The notes beneath the pieces were generated by a model. It did not search any database. It was not told the DNA's origin and worked only from the letters and a program-made list of their open reading frames with translations. DNA of 14,920 nt from Nocardioidaceae bacterium (lineage in GTDB: Bacteria; Actinomycetota; Actinomycetes; Propionibacteriales; Nocardioidaceae). Shown here one piece after another: positions 7,494-14,920 of the stretch. Within the stretch, counting starts at the first letter, position 1. Every line of letters starts with the position of its first letter. The position numbers and the translations under genes were made by a program. The DNA lies in contig JAGQUE010000192.1 of the NCBI GenBank assembly GCA_020438665.1, positions 2,692 through 17,611 on the forward strand, read 5' to 3'.

Positions 7494-7510
7494 CCGGCTC
7501 CGACAGCCGG
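7494..7510 (-). other. Hairpin between the response regulator and the HTH_42 gene
   Basis: Perfect 6-bp stem CCGGCT/AGCCGG with a 5-nt loop. It begins 22 nt after the response regulator stop and ends 5 nt before ATG 7488. It could be a weak terminator or could mask the GGAG ribosome binding site. There is no U-tract. Confidence 0.35.
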
Positions 7511-7532
7511 GCGGTGCCCAGCGGACCACCCC

Positions 7533-8204
7533 TCAGGGCAGGTCGAGGAGCTTCTCCTTGACGGCGTACATGACGGCCTCCATGCGCGAGTGGAGCTGGA
7601 GCTTCTCCAAGATGTTGCGCACGTGGTTCTTGACGGTGTTCTCGCTGATGAACAGCTGCTTGGAGATCTCGCGGTTGTTCATGCCCTTGGCGACGAGCCG
7701 CAGCACCTCCAGCTCGCGGTCGGTGAGCCGCAGCCCCGGGACGTGGTCCCGCTCGGGCTTGGACATCTGCTTGAACTCGTCGATCAGCTTGACCGCCATC
7801 GACGGGCTGATCAGCGACTGTCCGTCGGCGACGACCTTGACCGCCTGGGCCACCTCCTCGATGGAGGAGTCCTTGAGCAGATAGCCGGACGCGCCGCTCT
7901 TGACCGCCTCATAGAGGTCGGCCTCCTCGTCGGAGACCGTCAGCATGACGATCTTGGCCGACGGCACCTGCTCCTTGATCGCCAGGCAGGCCTCGATGCC
8001 GGTGCGCTTAGGCATCCGGACGTCGAGGAGGACGACGTCGGGCAGCGTCGTGACCGCGAGGTTGGTGCCCTCGATGCCGTCGCCGGCCTCGCCGACGACC
8101 TCGATCCCGCCCTCGGCGCTGAGGAGCATCGTCAGGCCGCGACGGAACAGCTCCTGGTCGTCGACGACGAGGACCTTGATCGGTTCCGTGCCTTGAACGC
8201 TCAC
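7533..8204 (-). CDS. NarL/LuxR-family response regulator
   Basis: This 223-residue two-domain regulator has an N-terminal receiver (about 9-125) with the acidic pair D15-D16, phosphoacceptor D61 (LLDVRMP), T89 (MLTVSD) and K111 (YLLKD). The C-terminal LuxR/GerE helix-turn-helix (about 157-218) has LTDRELEVLRLVAKGMNNREISKQLF and SENTVKNHVRNILEKL. It should act as a phosphorylation-dependent, dimeric DNA-binding regulator. No cognate histidine kinase adjoins it, so it looks orphan in this window. GTG 8204 is the start, 35 bp after the hpf stop; there is no close Shine-Dalgarno, and a CATGAT hexamer lies 6 nt upstream. Its position next to hpf in the mtrAB-lpqB neighbourhood recurs in other actinobacteria as I recall. 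Its targets are unknown; hpf is an obvious candidate. Confidence 0.93.
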   Translation of the reverse strand: MSVQGTEPIKVLVVDDQELFRRGLTMLLSAEGGIEVVGEAGDGIEGTNLAVTTLPDVVLLDVRMPKRTGIEACLAIKEQVPSAKIVMLTVSDEEADLYEAVKSGASGYLLKDSSIEEVAQAVKVVADGQSLISPSMAVKLIDEFKQMSKPERDHVPGLRLTDRELEVLRLVAKGMNNREISKQLFISENTVKNHVRNILEKLQLHSRMEAVMYAVKEKLLDLP

Positions 8205-8239
8205 GCGCGAATCATGTCACGTCCGGCCCCCTCGTGGGG

Positions 8240-8857
8240 TCAGCCCGCCGAGCCGAGGTCGAGGGAGATCACGCCGTAGTCGTAGCCGCGCCGGCGATAG
8301 ACGACGCAGGGTCGCTCGGACTCCTTGTCGACGAACAGGTAGAAGTCGTGGCCGACCAGCTCCATCTCGTAGAGAGCCTGGTCGAGGGTCATGGGGCTGG
8401 CCTGGTGGGTCTTCTCGCGGACGACGAGCGGGCCGTCGCCCAGCACCGTCAGCGGGCCGACCTGGTGGTCGAGCGTCTCGTCCTCGTCGGCGGTGGGGCC
8501 GCCCACGACGTCGATGTCAGGCAGCGCAGCTCCGTTGCTGCGCGTCCGGCCGCTGCGGTCGCGGCGCCGGTCGGAGGCGCGGCGCATCTGGGTGGCCATC
8601 TTGTCGAGCGCCAGGTCGAGGGCGGCCATCTTGTCGGAGGCCGCCGCCTCGGCGCGGATCACCGGACCCTTGGAGAGGGCGGTCAGCTGCACGCGCACGG
8701 CCCGGTCGGACTGACGGGGGTTGCGCTCCTGCTCGACCTCGACGTTCACCCGCATGATGCGGTGATCGTGCTTCTCGAGCTTGGCGAGCTTCTCGGAGAC
8801 GTGACTGCGGAACCGGTCAGACACCTCGAAGTGGCGGCCGGTGACGGCGATCTCCAT
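8240..8857 (-). CDS. hpf: Long-form ribosome hibernation promoting factor
   Basis: This 205-residue protein has the two-domain layout of long HPF. The N-terminal S30AE/RaiA domain (about 1-100) opens with MEIAVTGRHFEVSDRFRSHV and continues through KLEKHDHRIMRVNVEVE. A variable linker (about 101-147) follows. The C-terminal dimerisation domain (about 148-201) carries KTHQASPMTLDQALYEMELVGHDFYLFVD and YRRRGYDYGVISLDL. Long HPF binds the 30S decoding region in stationary phase or stress and, through the C-terminal domain, pairs 70S ribosomes into inactive 100S dimers. ATG 8857 is firmly set by AGGAGG 5 nt upstream. It is preceded by a long non-coding spacer with promoter-like and structured elements, and followed 35 bp later by the response regulator. 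Nothing is truncated. Confidence 0.96.
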   Translation of the reverse strand: MEIAVTGRHFEVSDRFRSHVSEKLAKLEKHDHRIMRVNVEVEQERNPRQSDRAVRVQLTALSKGPVIRAEAAASDKMAALDLALDKMATQMRRASDRRRDRSGRTRSNGAALPDIDVVGGPTADEDETLDHQVGPLTVLGDGPLVVREKTHQASPMTLDQALYEMELVGHDFYLFVDKESERPCVVYRRRGYDYGVISLDLGSAG

Positions 8858-8862
8858 GACAA

Positions 8863-8868
8863 CCTCCT
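8863..8868 (-). promoter_or_regulatory. Strong ribosome binding site of hpf
   Basis: AGGAGG lies 5 nt before ATG 8857, the strongest Shine-Dalgarno in the window. The TAG that ends the open frame starting at 9232 shares its last bases with this site. Confidence 0.85.
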
Positions 8869-9098
8869 AGGTCGAACGGAACAGACGCGCGTGGGTGCGT
8901 GTCATGAGTTCTGGACGCAGCACTCCGAGGAGCGCCCAGGATGGAGTCCGCCCGGCCGACCTGGTCTTCGACCCCACACCCGCCTGCTGAGGTGCTCGCA
9001 GCTTCTCCGCCACTACTGACCTTCTCCCGTCGGGCGTCGTATCTGACGACGGCGACGAGGCAGGACTTACGACTAAGCCGCACCGTGCTCCGAGACCG

Positions 9099-9116
9099 CG
9101 GCGGGCGGACCCGCCG
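9099..9116 (-). other. GC-rich hairpin in the hpf leader
   Basis: Perfect 7-bp stem (CGGCGGG/CCCGCCG) around a 4-nt loop, all G/C. There is no U-tract on either side. It could be a weak transcription stop after the ComF-family gene or a structural element of the leader RNA. Confidence 0.45.
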
Positions 9117-9238
9117 GCGAGCTCGTTACGTGGACCGTTTCGCCTGCGACTGGCATCGGCTTGTCGACCGGGGTTGGCGTGACACACGTTTTCCGCCCGG
9201 CTGACGCAACCACGGACCCGGACGGACTCCATGACTTG

Positions 9239-9266
9239 ACGCTAGTCGGTCCGGGCACAGGTTCAA
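9239..9266 (-). promoter_or_regulatory. Putative sigma-70-type promoter for hpf
   Basis: On the minus strand, TTGAAC (9266-9261) and TAGCGT (9244-9239) are separated by 16 nt. The -35 matches TTGA and the -10 fits TAnnnT. The -35 overlaps the stop codon of the ComF-family gene. The predicted start, 6-7 nt on, falls at or next to ATG 9232, giving a leader of about 375 nt before hpf. Confidence 0.45.
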
Positions 9267-10006
9267 AGGGAAACCGGATTTCCGAGACGAGCCGACGTAC
9301 GCCGCGCCGTCGCCGCGACCGTCGCGATGGCCGTGACCGGCAGCCCGATGACCTCGAGAGCGCGCTGAGCCTCCCTCACGGTGGCCCCGGTCGTGATGAC
9401 GTCGTCGCACACCACGACGCTGACCCGCGGCCGCCACCGCGCCAGCCGGGTCAGCTCGCGGGGCCGGCGCCGCAGCGAGCCCGCGAGGTTGTCGGCCCGC
9501 TCCTGGGCCGTCAGCCCGGCCTGGTCGACGATCCCGCGGCGGGTCGCGAGCAGCCGGGACACCGCCACGTCGAGTCCGCGCCGACGCAGCCGCGACGCTG
9601 CGGCGCGGGTGATCTCGAGGGTGGGGTCGTGGCCGCGCTGCCGCACGGCCGACGGCCGCGACGGCACGGGAACGAGCACCACCGGGACCGGCGTGCCGAC
9701 GGGCCCGGGGGCCCGGTCGGCCACGGCTGCCTCGACCGCCTGGGCGAGCAGCCGGCCCAGCGTGCCGCGCAGGGCGAGCACCCGGTGCTCCTTGTGGGCA
9801 AGGATCGCCGCGCGCAGCAGGCCGGCGTACTCACCCGCGGCCCAGGATGACGCCAGCCCGGCCGGAACCGGCGTGGGCCACGAGGGCACGGCCCCGACGG
9901 GAAGGTCGGCTCGACAGGCGGGGCAGACCAGCCGGCCCGGGTGTCCGCAGCCCAGGCAGGCGCCGCCGAGCAGCAGGTCGAGGGCGGCGTCGCCCAGGGT
10001 GTCCAT
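9263..10006 (-). CDS. ComF-family phosphoribosyltransferase-like protein
   Basis: From ATG 10006 this protein has 247 residues. An N-terminal zinc-finger-like CLGC...CPAC (four cysteines at about 17, 20, 28 and 31) precedes a type I phosphoribosyltransferase domain. The PRPP-binding loop is VVVCDDVITTGAT (about 197-209), and VLVPVPSRPSAVRQRGHDPTLEI is the family's P-x-R-x-R-Q-R-G-x-[DN] segment. ComF proteins are best known from DNA uptake, but most actinobacterial members have no shown role. The frame extends to GTG 10042; ATG 10006 is preferred because the extra 12 residues have no family look and it directly precedes the zinc-finger region, with a weak GGGATGGA ahead. It lies 72 bp after lpqB. 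At its end the stop codon is embedded in the probable hpf promoter. Confidence 0.9.
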   Translation of the reverse strand: MDTLGDAALDLLLGGACLGCGHPGRLVCPACRADLPVGAVPSWPTPVPAGLASSWAAGEYAGLLRAAILAHKEHRVLALRGTLGRLLAQAVEAAVADRAPGPVGTPVPVVLVPVPSRPSAVRQRGHDPTLEITRAAASRLRRRGLDVAVSRLLATRRGIVDQAGLTAQERADNLAGSLRRRPRELTRLARWRPRVSVVVCDDVITTGATVREAQRALEVIGLPVTAIATVAATARRTSARLGNPVSL

Positions 10007-10078
10007 CGGTCCATCCCAGCGGTCCGGTGGGCGATCGACCACCCGCGGCCGAGCGCCTGTGGAGGACCGGGGGGTGGC

Positions 10079-11818
10079 TCAGCCGACGTAGGTGAGGCTC
10101 GACAGCAGGATGTCCTCTCGCTGCTGGGCGCCGCGGCCCGAGGAGAGGTCGACGATGCCGTTGGCGGAGACCACGAAGGTCGGCTCGCTCTCCACCGGCG
10201 AGCTGACCAGCCAGCGCTGGACTCCGGGAACCGTGGTGATCGTGCGCCCGGGTGACCCGTCGAGCGGGACGGCACTGAGCTGGGAGACGTCGTCGGTCAG
10301 CGAGCTCAGCACGGAGGCCGTCGTGGGGCTGCTCCAGCCGATGTCCTTGACCAGCAGCGCCGTGCCGCTCGGCGACGGCAGGGCGACGGCGGGGGTCAGC
10401 CGCACGCTGCCGTCGAGCCGCCGTTCGACGCGGCTCACCACGACGGTGTCGCCGTCGGCGCCGGCCAGCACCGCCACGAAGCGGGTGCCGTCACGAGACA
10501 CCTCGAAGGCGCGGACCCGCTGGCCGGCGATGCCGGGCGCGGGCACCTCCACGGGCGAGCTGCCGCCGGTGTAGACCTCCACGAAGGCTCCGGTGCTACG
10601 CCGGTCGACGAGCCACAGCCGGCCGGCCAGGTCCCACGCCGGCGGGAGCAGGTTGGTCGCCTCGGTGGCGACCGTGGTCACGCGGGCGTCCGGTGCGCTC
10701 AGCGAGGTCAGCAGCACCGACCGGCCGGTGATGTCGACGCCGGCGACCTTGATGTTGTAGGGGTCGACCGCGATCGATCGCAGCGACCGCTTCTTGAGCC
10801 CGAAGGGGCCCGCGACCGGCTGGGGGTTGGCCACCGCGTCGCCGACGACGAGTCCCTTCCACAGCCCGAACGGCGTCGCGCTGGCCAGCCACCCGGTCGG
10901 GTCGGCCTCGGCGTGGCCGTCGACCGGCACGGTCTTGCTGCCGCTCGGAGACCCGAGGGGCTGGCCGTCGACGGTGACCGACAGCGTCTTGACCCCCGGC
11001 ACCTGGCGCAGCGTCCAGCTCAGCTGGGCCAGCAGCAGGGTCGCGGTGTCGGCGGAGAGCCGACCGCCGACGCCGCTCAGCGCGATGTCGGCCAGACCCG
11101 ACGACCCCGACACCGGCGGCACGGATAGGTCGAGCGCCGTACCGGTCGGGATGAAGGTGCGCTCCACCCGCTCGAGTCCGGCGGGCGGACCGGCCAGCAA
11201 CCCCTGCATCAGGGCCGTGGGCAGCTGGTCCCCACGAGGCAGGAAGACCGGCTCCGGGACGAGGTACTTGCCGCTGGGGTCGAAGAAGTAGAGCGACACC
11301 TGCGCGAACCGCTGGTCGAACCAGTCGTCGTTGACGATCAGGGCGTTGGGAGCCTCCGCGATCCGCCACTGGCCGTCCTCGAGCTGGAGCGGGAACGACA
11401 GCGTCCGCTCCGAGGCGGGCAGTGCACCGAGGTAGGTGCCGCGGTCGTCGTAGTGCGCGGCGTCCTGGAGTCGCACCTTGAGCGGCGAGACGCCGAACGG
11501 CGCCGACGTGCTCGCATAGGTGATCGTCGCCTGCTCGGGACTCCACGTGGCCGCAGCGTCCTTGGTGAGGAACTGCTTGGCGATCGTGGTGTCGATGGGC
11601 GAGGCTCGCATCGCCTCGAGGAAGTGCCGCACGATGTCGCTGGCCGACTCCCCTGGCTCGGGGGTCGCCGGCACGATGTCGGGCGGCTCGCCGGCTCGGA
11701 TCTCCGAGCTGTCGCCCGCCTCGACGACCGGACCGTGGTCGGGCACGGCGAGACAGCCGGTGAGGCTCGTGAGCGCGAGCACGAGACCGGCGACGAGGGC
11801 GGCGCGGCGGCGTCTCAC
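10079..11818 (-). CDS. lpqB: Lipoprotein LpqB, MtrAB-associated
   Basis: This is a 579-residue lipoprotein. A basic MRRRR start and hydrophobic stretch end in the lipobox L19-T20-G21-C22, so C22 should be lipidated and the protein held on the outer face of the membrane. A helical N-terminal region (about 55-170) is followed by a GerMN-like domain (about 198-288), then a C-terminal beta-propeller (about 330-575). In mycobacteria LpqB binds the extracellular part of MtrB and tunes MtrA phosphorylation. The GTG start overlaps the mtrB stop by 4 bp (GTGA), with GAGGAG 5 nt upstream, so synthesis of sensor and lipoprotein is probably coupled. Length and order match the family. The gene is followed by the ComF-family gene on the same strand. 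Confidence 0.95.
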   Translation of the reverse strand: MRRRRAALVAGLVLALTSLTGCLAVPDHGPVVEAGDSSEIRAGEPPDIVPATPEPGESASDIVRHFLEAMRASPIDTTIAKQFLTKDAAATWSPEQATITYASTSAPFGVSPLKVRLQDAAHYDDRGTYLGALPASERTLSFPLQLEDGQWRIAEAPNALIVNDDWFDQRFAQVSLYFFDPSGKYLVPEPVFLPRGDQLPTALMQGLLAGPPAGLERVERTFIPTGTALDLSVPPVSGSSGLADIALSGVGGRLSADTATLLLAQLSWTLRQVPGVKTLSVTVDGQPLGSPSGSKTVPVDGHAEADPTGWLASATPFGLWKGLVVGDAVANPQPVAGPFGLKKRSLRSIAVDPYNIKVAGVDITGRSVLLTSLSAPDARVTTVATEATNLLPPAWDLAGRLWLVDRRSTGAFVEVYTGGSSPVEVPAPGIAGQRVRAFEVSRDGTRFVAVLAGADGDTVVVSRVERRLDGSVRLTPAVALPSPSGTALLVKDIGWSSPTTASVLSSLTDDVSQLSAVPLDGSPGRTITTVPGVQRWLVSSPVESEPTFVVSANGIVDLSSGRGAQQREDILLSSLTYVG

Positions 11819-13410
11819 ACCTTCTCCTCGGCGTCGACGGGGACGAGGGGGATCGGGCTGTGGCGCAGCGGGTGGCCGATCTTGCGGGGCAGCGTGAGCC
11901 GGAACTGCGAACCCTGTCCGGGCCGGCCCCAGGCCTGCAGCCAGCCGCCGTGCAGATGGGTGTCCTCGAGGGCGATCGACAGCCCGAGGCCGGTGCCTCC
12001 CGTCGTGCGGGCGCGGGCCGGGTCGGCCCGCCAGAACCGGTTGAACACCATCGCCGACTCGCCCGGGCCGAGTCCCACGCCATAGTCGCGCACCGCCACG
12101 GCGGCCGCCTGGTCGTCGCTGGCGACGTGGATCACGACGTCCCCGGACTCTGCGTGGTCGATGGCGTTGCCGACCAGGTTGCGCACGATCCGCTCGACGC
12201 GCCGTACGTCGGCCTCGGCGATGCAGGGCTCGGCCGGCGCCTGCACCCTGACCCGCGTGCCGCGCTTGTCGGCCAGCACCCGGGTGGCGTCGACGACGCG
12301 ATGGGCGACGTCGACGAGGTTGACGTCCTCAGGGTCCAGCACGGCCGCGCCCGCGTCGAAGCGGCTGATCTCGAGCAGGTCCGACAGCAGCGTCTCGAAG
12401 CGGTCGAGCTCGGTCTGGAGGAGCTCGGCGGCGCGCGCCGTCACGGGGTCGAGGTCGGCCCGGGCGTCGTGGATGACGTCGCTGGCCATCCGCACCGTGG
12501 TGAGCGGCGTCCGCAGCTCGTGGGAGACGTCGGAGACGAATCGGCGCTGGACGCGGCTGAGCTCCTCGAGCTGACGGATCTGGCGCTGGAGGTTGGAGGC
12601 CATCTGGTTGAACGACGTGGCCAGTCGCGACAGGTCGTCCTCGCCCCGCACCCGCAGCCGCTCCTGGAGCTGGCCGGCCGCCAGCCGCTCGGCAACCCGG
12701 CGCGCGAGCCGGACCGGAGTGACGACCTGGCGCGTGACGAGCCACGTGAGCCCGGCGACCAGGACCACCAGGACGCCGGCGGCGGTCGCCAGCGACCGGG
12801 TGACCAGCCCGAGCGTCTCCTGCTCGTCGGCGAGCGGGAAGAGGTAATAGAGGGTGTAGGTCGACCCGTCGGCGGGAAGGCGGATCGCGGATCCCACCAC
12901 GACGCCCGGGACCGAGGTCGACGACGACCCGTCCACGCGGATCCGGGTATAGGTCCAGGCGGTCGTACTCGACTCCTGGAAGTGCAGCCGCAGGTCGGTC
13001 GGGATGCTGCTCAGGTCGAGGCCCGGGCTCGAGATCACCACGCCGCGCGGCCCGTCCGGGTCCGCGGCCGAGCCCGGCTTGACGAGGGCGACGCTGAAAC
13101 CGCGGACGCTGCCCCGCTCGAGGATCGGGTTGACCAGCTGGGTGCGCTGACTGTCGGCGTCGAGGTCGGTGCCGAGGACGCTCTCGAGGGCCGAGCGGGC
13201 GCTGCGGGTCTCCTCGTTGGCCTCGGCCACCACCGCCTGGACCCGCTGGTCGAGCAGGCCGTCGCGTGTCTGCTGGAGGAGGAACCAGCCGACACCGAGG
13301 AACACCAGGGTCGAGAGCAGCACCGTGCTCATCACGACCCGTGCCTGGATCGAACGACGCCAGAACGTCAGCCCTCGACGCAGTGCGGCGGTGGGGGTGC
13401 CACCCGGCAT
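11815..13410 (-). CDS. mtrB: Sensor histidine kinase MtrB
   Basis: This is a 531-residue membrane sensor kinase. TM1 lies at about 26-46, an extracellular sensor region at 47-205, TM2 at about 206-226, HAMP at about 227-280, and the HisKA domain carries H297 in FVSDVSHELRTPL. The ATPase domain shows N415 in the N-box (NLVGNAIDHA), D442 in DYGVGLG and the G-box GGTGLGLS (471-478). All catalytic features are intact. MtrB phosphorylates MtrA to control cell-wall and cell-division genes in actinobacteria. ATG 13410 follows the mtrA stop by 12 nt; no good Shine-Dalgarno precedes it, so translation may rely on coupling to mtrA. The C-terminal tail after about 510 is short and proline-rich. Its end overlaps lpqB. 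Confidence 0.96.
   Translation of the reverse strand: MPGGTPTAALRRGLTFWRRSIQARVVMSTVLLSTLVFLGVGWFLLQQTRDGLLDQRVQAVVAEANEETRSARSALESVLGTDLDADSQRTQLVNPILERGSVRGFSVALVKPGSAADPDGPRGVVISSPGLDLSSIPTDLRLHFQESSTTAWTYTRIRVDGSSSTSVPGVVVGSAIRLPADGSTYTLYYLFPLADEQETLGLVTRSLATAAGVLVVLVAGLTWLVTRQVVTPVRLARRVAERLAAGQLQERLRVRGEDDLSRLATSFNQMASNLQRQIRQLEELSRVQRRFVSDVSHELRTPLTTVRMASDVIHDARADLDPVTARAAELLQTELDRFETLLSDLLEISRFDAGAAVLDPEDVNLVDVAHRVVDATRVLADKRGTRVRVQAPAEPCIAEADVRRVERIVRNLVGNAIDHAESGDVVIHVASDDQAAAVAVRDYGVGLGPGESAMVFNRFWRADPARARTTGGTGLGLSIALEDTHLHGGWLQAWGRPGQGSQFRLTLPRKIGHPLRHSPIPLVPVDAEEKV
11824..11829 (-). promoter_or_regulatory. Ribosome binding site of lpqB inside mtrB
   Basis: GAGGAG, within the last codons of mtrB (the EEK end), lies 5 nt before GTG 11818. 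It fixes the lpqB start and supports coupling. Confidence 0.75.
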
Positions 13411-13422
13411 GGGAGCCCGGGC

Positions 13423-14124
13423 CTAGGCCGTGCCGGCCTTGTAGCCGACGCCGCGGACGGTGATGACGATCTCGGGGTTCTCGGGATCGTGCTCGATCTT
13501 GGAGCGCAGCCGCTGCACGTGGACGTTGACCAGCCGGGTGTCGGCGGCGTGACGGTAGCCCCAGACCTGCTCGAGCAGCACCTCGCGGGTGAACACCTGC
13601 CACGGCTTGCGCGCGAGGCAGACGAGCAGGTCGAACTCCAGCGGGGTGAGGTTGACCGGTTTGCCGTCACGGGTCACAGCGTGACCTGCGACGTCGATCA
13701 GCACATCGCCGATGGCCAGGGTGTCGTTGCCGGGCGGGTCGAGCCGGCGTACGCGGGCACGGATGCGCGCGACCAGCTCCTTGGGCTTGAACGGCTTGAC
13801 GACATAGTCGTCGGCGCCCGACTCCAGGCCGAGCACGACGTCGACGGTGTCGCTCTTGGCGGTCAGCATGACGATCGGCACGCCGGACTCGGCGCGGATC
13901 TCCTTGCACACGTCGATGCCATCCTGACCGGGCAGCATCAGGTCGAGCAGCACCAGGTCGGGACGATAGTCGCGAAACTCGCCCATGGCGGTGTCACCGC
14001 GATCGCACACCCGGGAGTCGAAACCCTCCTGGCGCAGCACGATCGTCAGCATCTCCGCCAGCGAGGCGTCGTCGTCGACGACCAGGATGCGCCCCTTGCC
14101 GGCGCTGTCGACGGGCTGGTTCAT
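13423..14124 (-). CDS. mtrA: Response regulator MtrA
   Basis: This 233-residue OmpR/PhoB-type regulator has a receiver domain with D17-D18-D19, phosphoacceptor D61 (LLDLMLPG), T88 (MLTAKSD) and Y107/K110 (DDYVVKPF). The winged-helix effector (about 135-231) shows LTPLEFDLLVCLARKPWQVFTREVLLEQVWGY, RLVNVHVQRLRSKIE and ITVRGVGYK. MtrA is a major actinobacterial regulator of cell-wall remodelling, division and development. ATG 14124 (MNQPVDSAGKGRILVVDDD) is chosen over the longer frame to 14265, which would run into ahcY. No Shine-Dalgarno precedes it; a CACACT hexamer 7 nt upstream leaves a leaderless start possible. The length fits MtrA (usually about 225-230). The 70-bp gap to ahcY must hold any dedicated promoter. 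Confidence 0.96.
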   Translation of the reverse strand: MNQPVDSAGKGRILVVDDDASLAEMLTIVLRQEGFDSRVCDRGDTAMGEFRDYRPDLVLLDLMLPGQDGIDVCKEIRAESGVPIVMLTAKSDTVDVVLGLESGADDYVVKPFKPKELVARIRARVRRLDPPGNDTLAIGDVLIDVAGHAVTRDGKPVNLTPLEFDLLVCLARKPWQVFTREVLLEQVWGYRHAADTRLVNVHVQRLRSKIEHDPENPEIVITVRGVGYKAGTA

Positions 14125-14157
14125 GAGGCCAAGTGTGCCAGCCTCGCCCCGATCCGC

Positions 14158-14176
14158 CTCCGGCGCAGCGCCGGAG
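14158..14176 (-). terminator. Hairpin downstream of ahcY, probable terminator
   Basis: Perfect 8-bp stem (CTCCGGCG/CGCCGGAG) with a 3-nt loop, starting 18 nt after the ahcY stop. It has no U-tract, as is common for stop signals in high-GC genomes. It also sits 34 nt upstream of the mtrA start, so it may affect mtrA expression. Confidence 0.5.
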
Positions 14177-14194
14177 ACCGATCGGAGGTCGAGG

Positions 14195-14920
<726 letters not shown>

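Larger units (their letters stand above)
8858..9262 (-). other. 405-bp spacer between the ComF-family gene and hpf (probable hpf leader)
   Basis: No recognised gene is seen on either strand. In the hpf direction it holds, in order: a promoter-like TTGAAC-N16-TAGCGT, an imperfect dyad around that -10, a 121-codon open frame (9232 to 8867), a weak stem joining 9202-9210 with 9173-9184, a 7-bp hairpin at 9099-9116, and the hpf ribosome binding site. Third-position G/C of the open frame is about 69% by my count (83 of 121 codons), clearly below what the adjoining genes show, so coding is doubtful. I compared it from memory with the ydaO, cobalamin, TPP and c-di-GMP riboswitches and see no clear match. 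Confidence 0.6.

Noticed and set aside
8941..9204. An 87-codon plus-strand frame in the hpf spacer
   Set aside because: Arginine-rich and low in third-position G/C, with no ribosome binding site and no recognisable family.
9251..9275. A GTTCAAA stretch resembling a tRNA T-loop
   Set aside because: The flanks do not pair into a T-stem and no acceptor or anticodon arms are present; it is the end of the ComF-family gene.
10596..12083. A 495-codon minus-strand frame overlapping lpqB and mtrB
   Set aside because: It is out of frame with both recognised genes and its product is arginine/proline-rich shadow sequence.

Overview
The window is a dense, high-GC stretch of an actinobacterial chromosome. 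The diagnostic cluster is mtrA-mtrB-lpqB followed by a ComF-type phosphoribosyltransferase, a long-form hibernation factor (hpf) and a NarL/LuxR-type response regulator, with S-adenosylhomocysteine hydrolase beside mtrA. Frequent GTG starts, 4-bp GTGA stop/start overlaps and very G/C-rich third codon positions fit Actinomycetota. The overall look suggests Nocardioidaceae or relatives, but this is an inference from style and gene content, not a database match.

Plus-strand block (about 1-5822): the C-terminal part of a large TPR regulator (AfsR/LuxR-ATPase type, cut by the left edge); two membrane proteins with bacterial PH (bPH_2) domains coupled by a 4-bp overlap; exodeoxyribonuclease III (xthA); RmuC-family nuclease-like protein; and a small four-helix membrane protein overlapping rmuC by 4 bp.

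Minus-strand block (about 5844-14920), in order of transcription from the right edge: C-terminal half of ahcY, mtrA, mtrB, lpqB, ComF-family protein, a 405-bp spacer, hpf, response regulator, a winged-helix (HTH_42, YcaQ/AlkX-like) protein and a small cupin. The two blocks converge at about 5823-5843.

Functional picture: MtrB (sensor kinase), MtrA (regulator) and LpqB (lipoprotein that modulates MtrB) form the conserved actinobacterial envelope/cell-cycle signalling module. Hpf and its neighbouring regulator belong to ribosome hibernation and stress adaptation. XthA, RmuC and the HTH_42 protein point to DNA maintenance, but they are not one operon.

I see no mobile element, CRISPR array, rRNA, tRNA or gene cluster that is clearly new. 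The least explained parts are the spacer upstream of hpf, which has a promoter-like sequence with a dyad around its -10 and a 121-codon open frame ending in the hpf ribosome binding site, and a repeated arrangement of -10-like hexamers exactly 6 nt before start codons, suggestive of leaderless transcripts.
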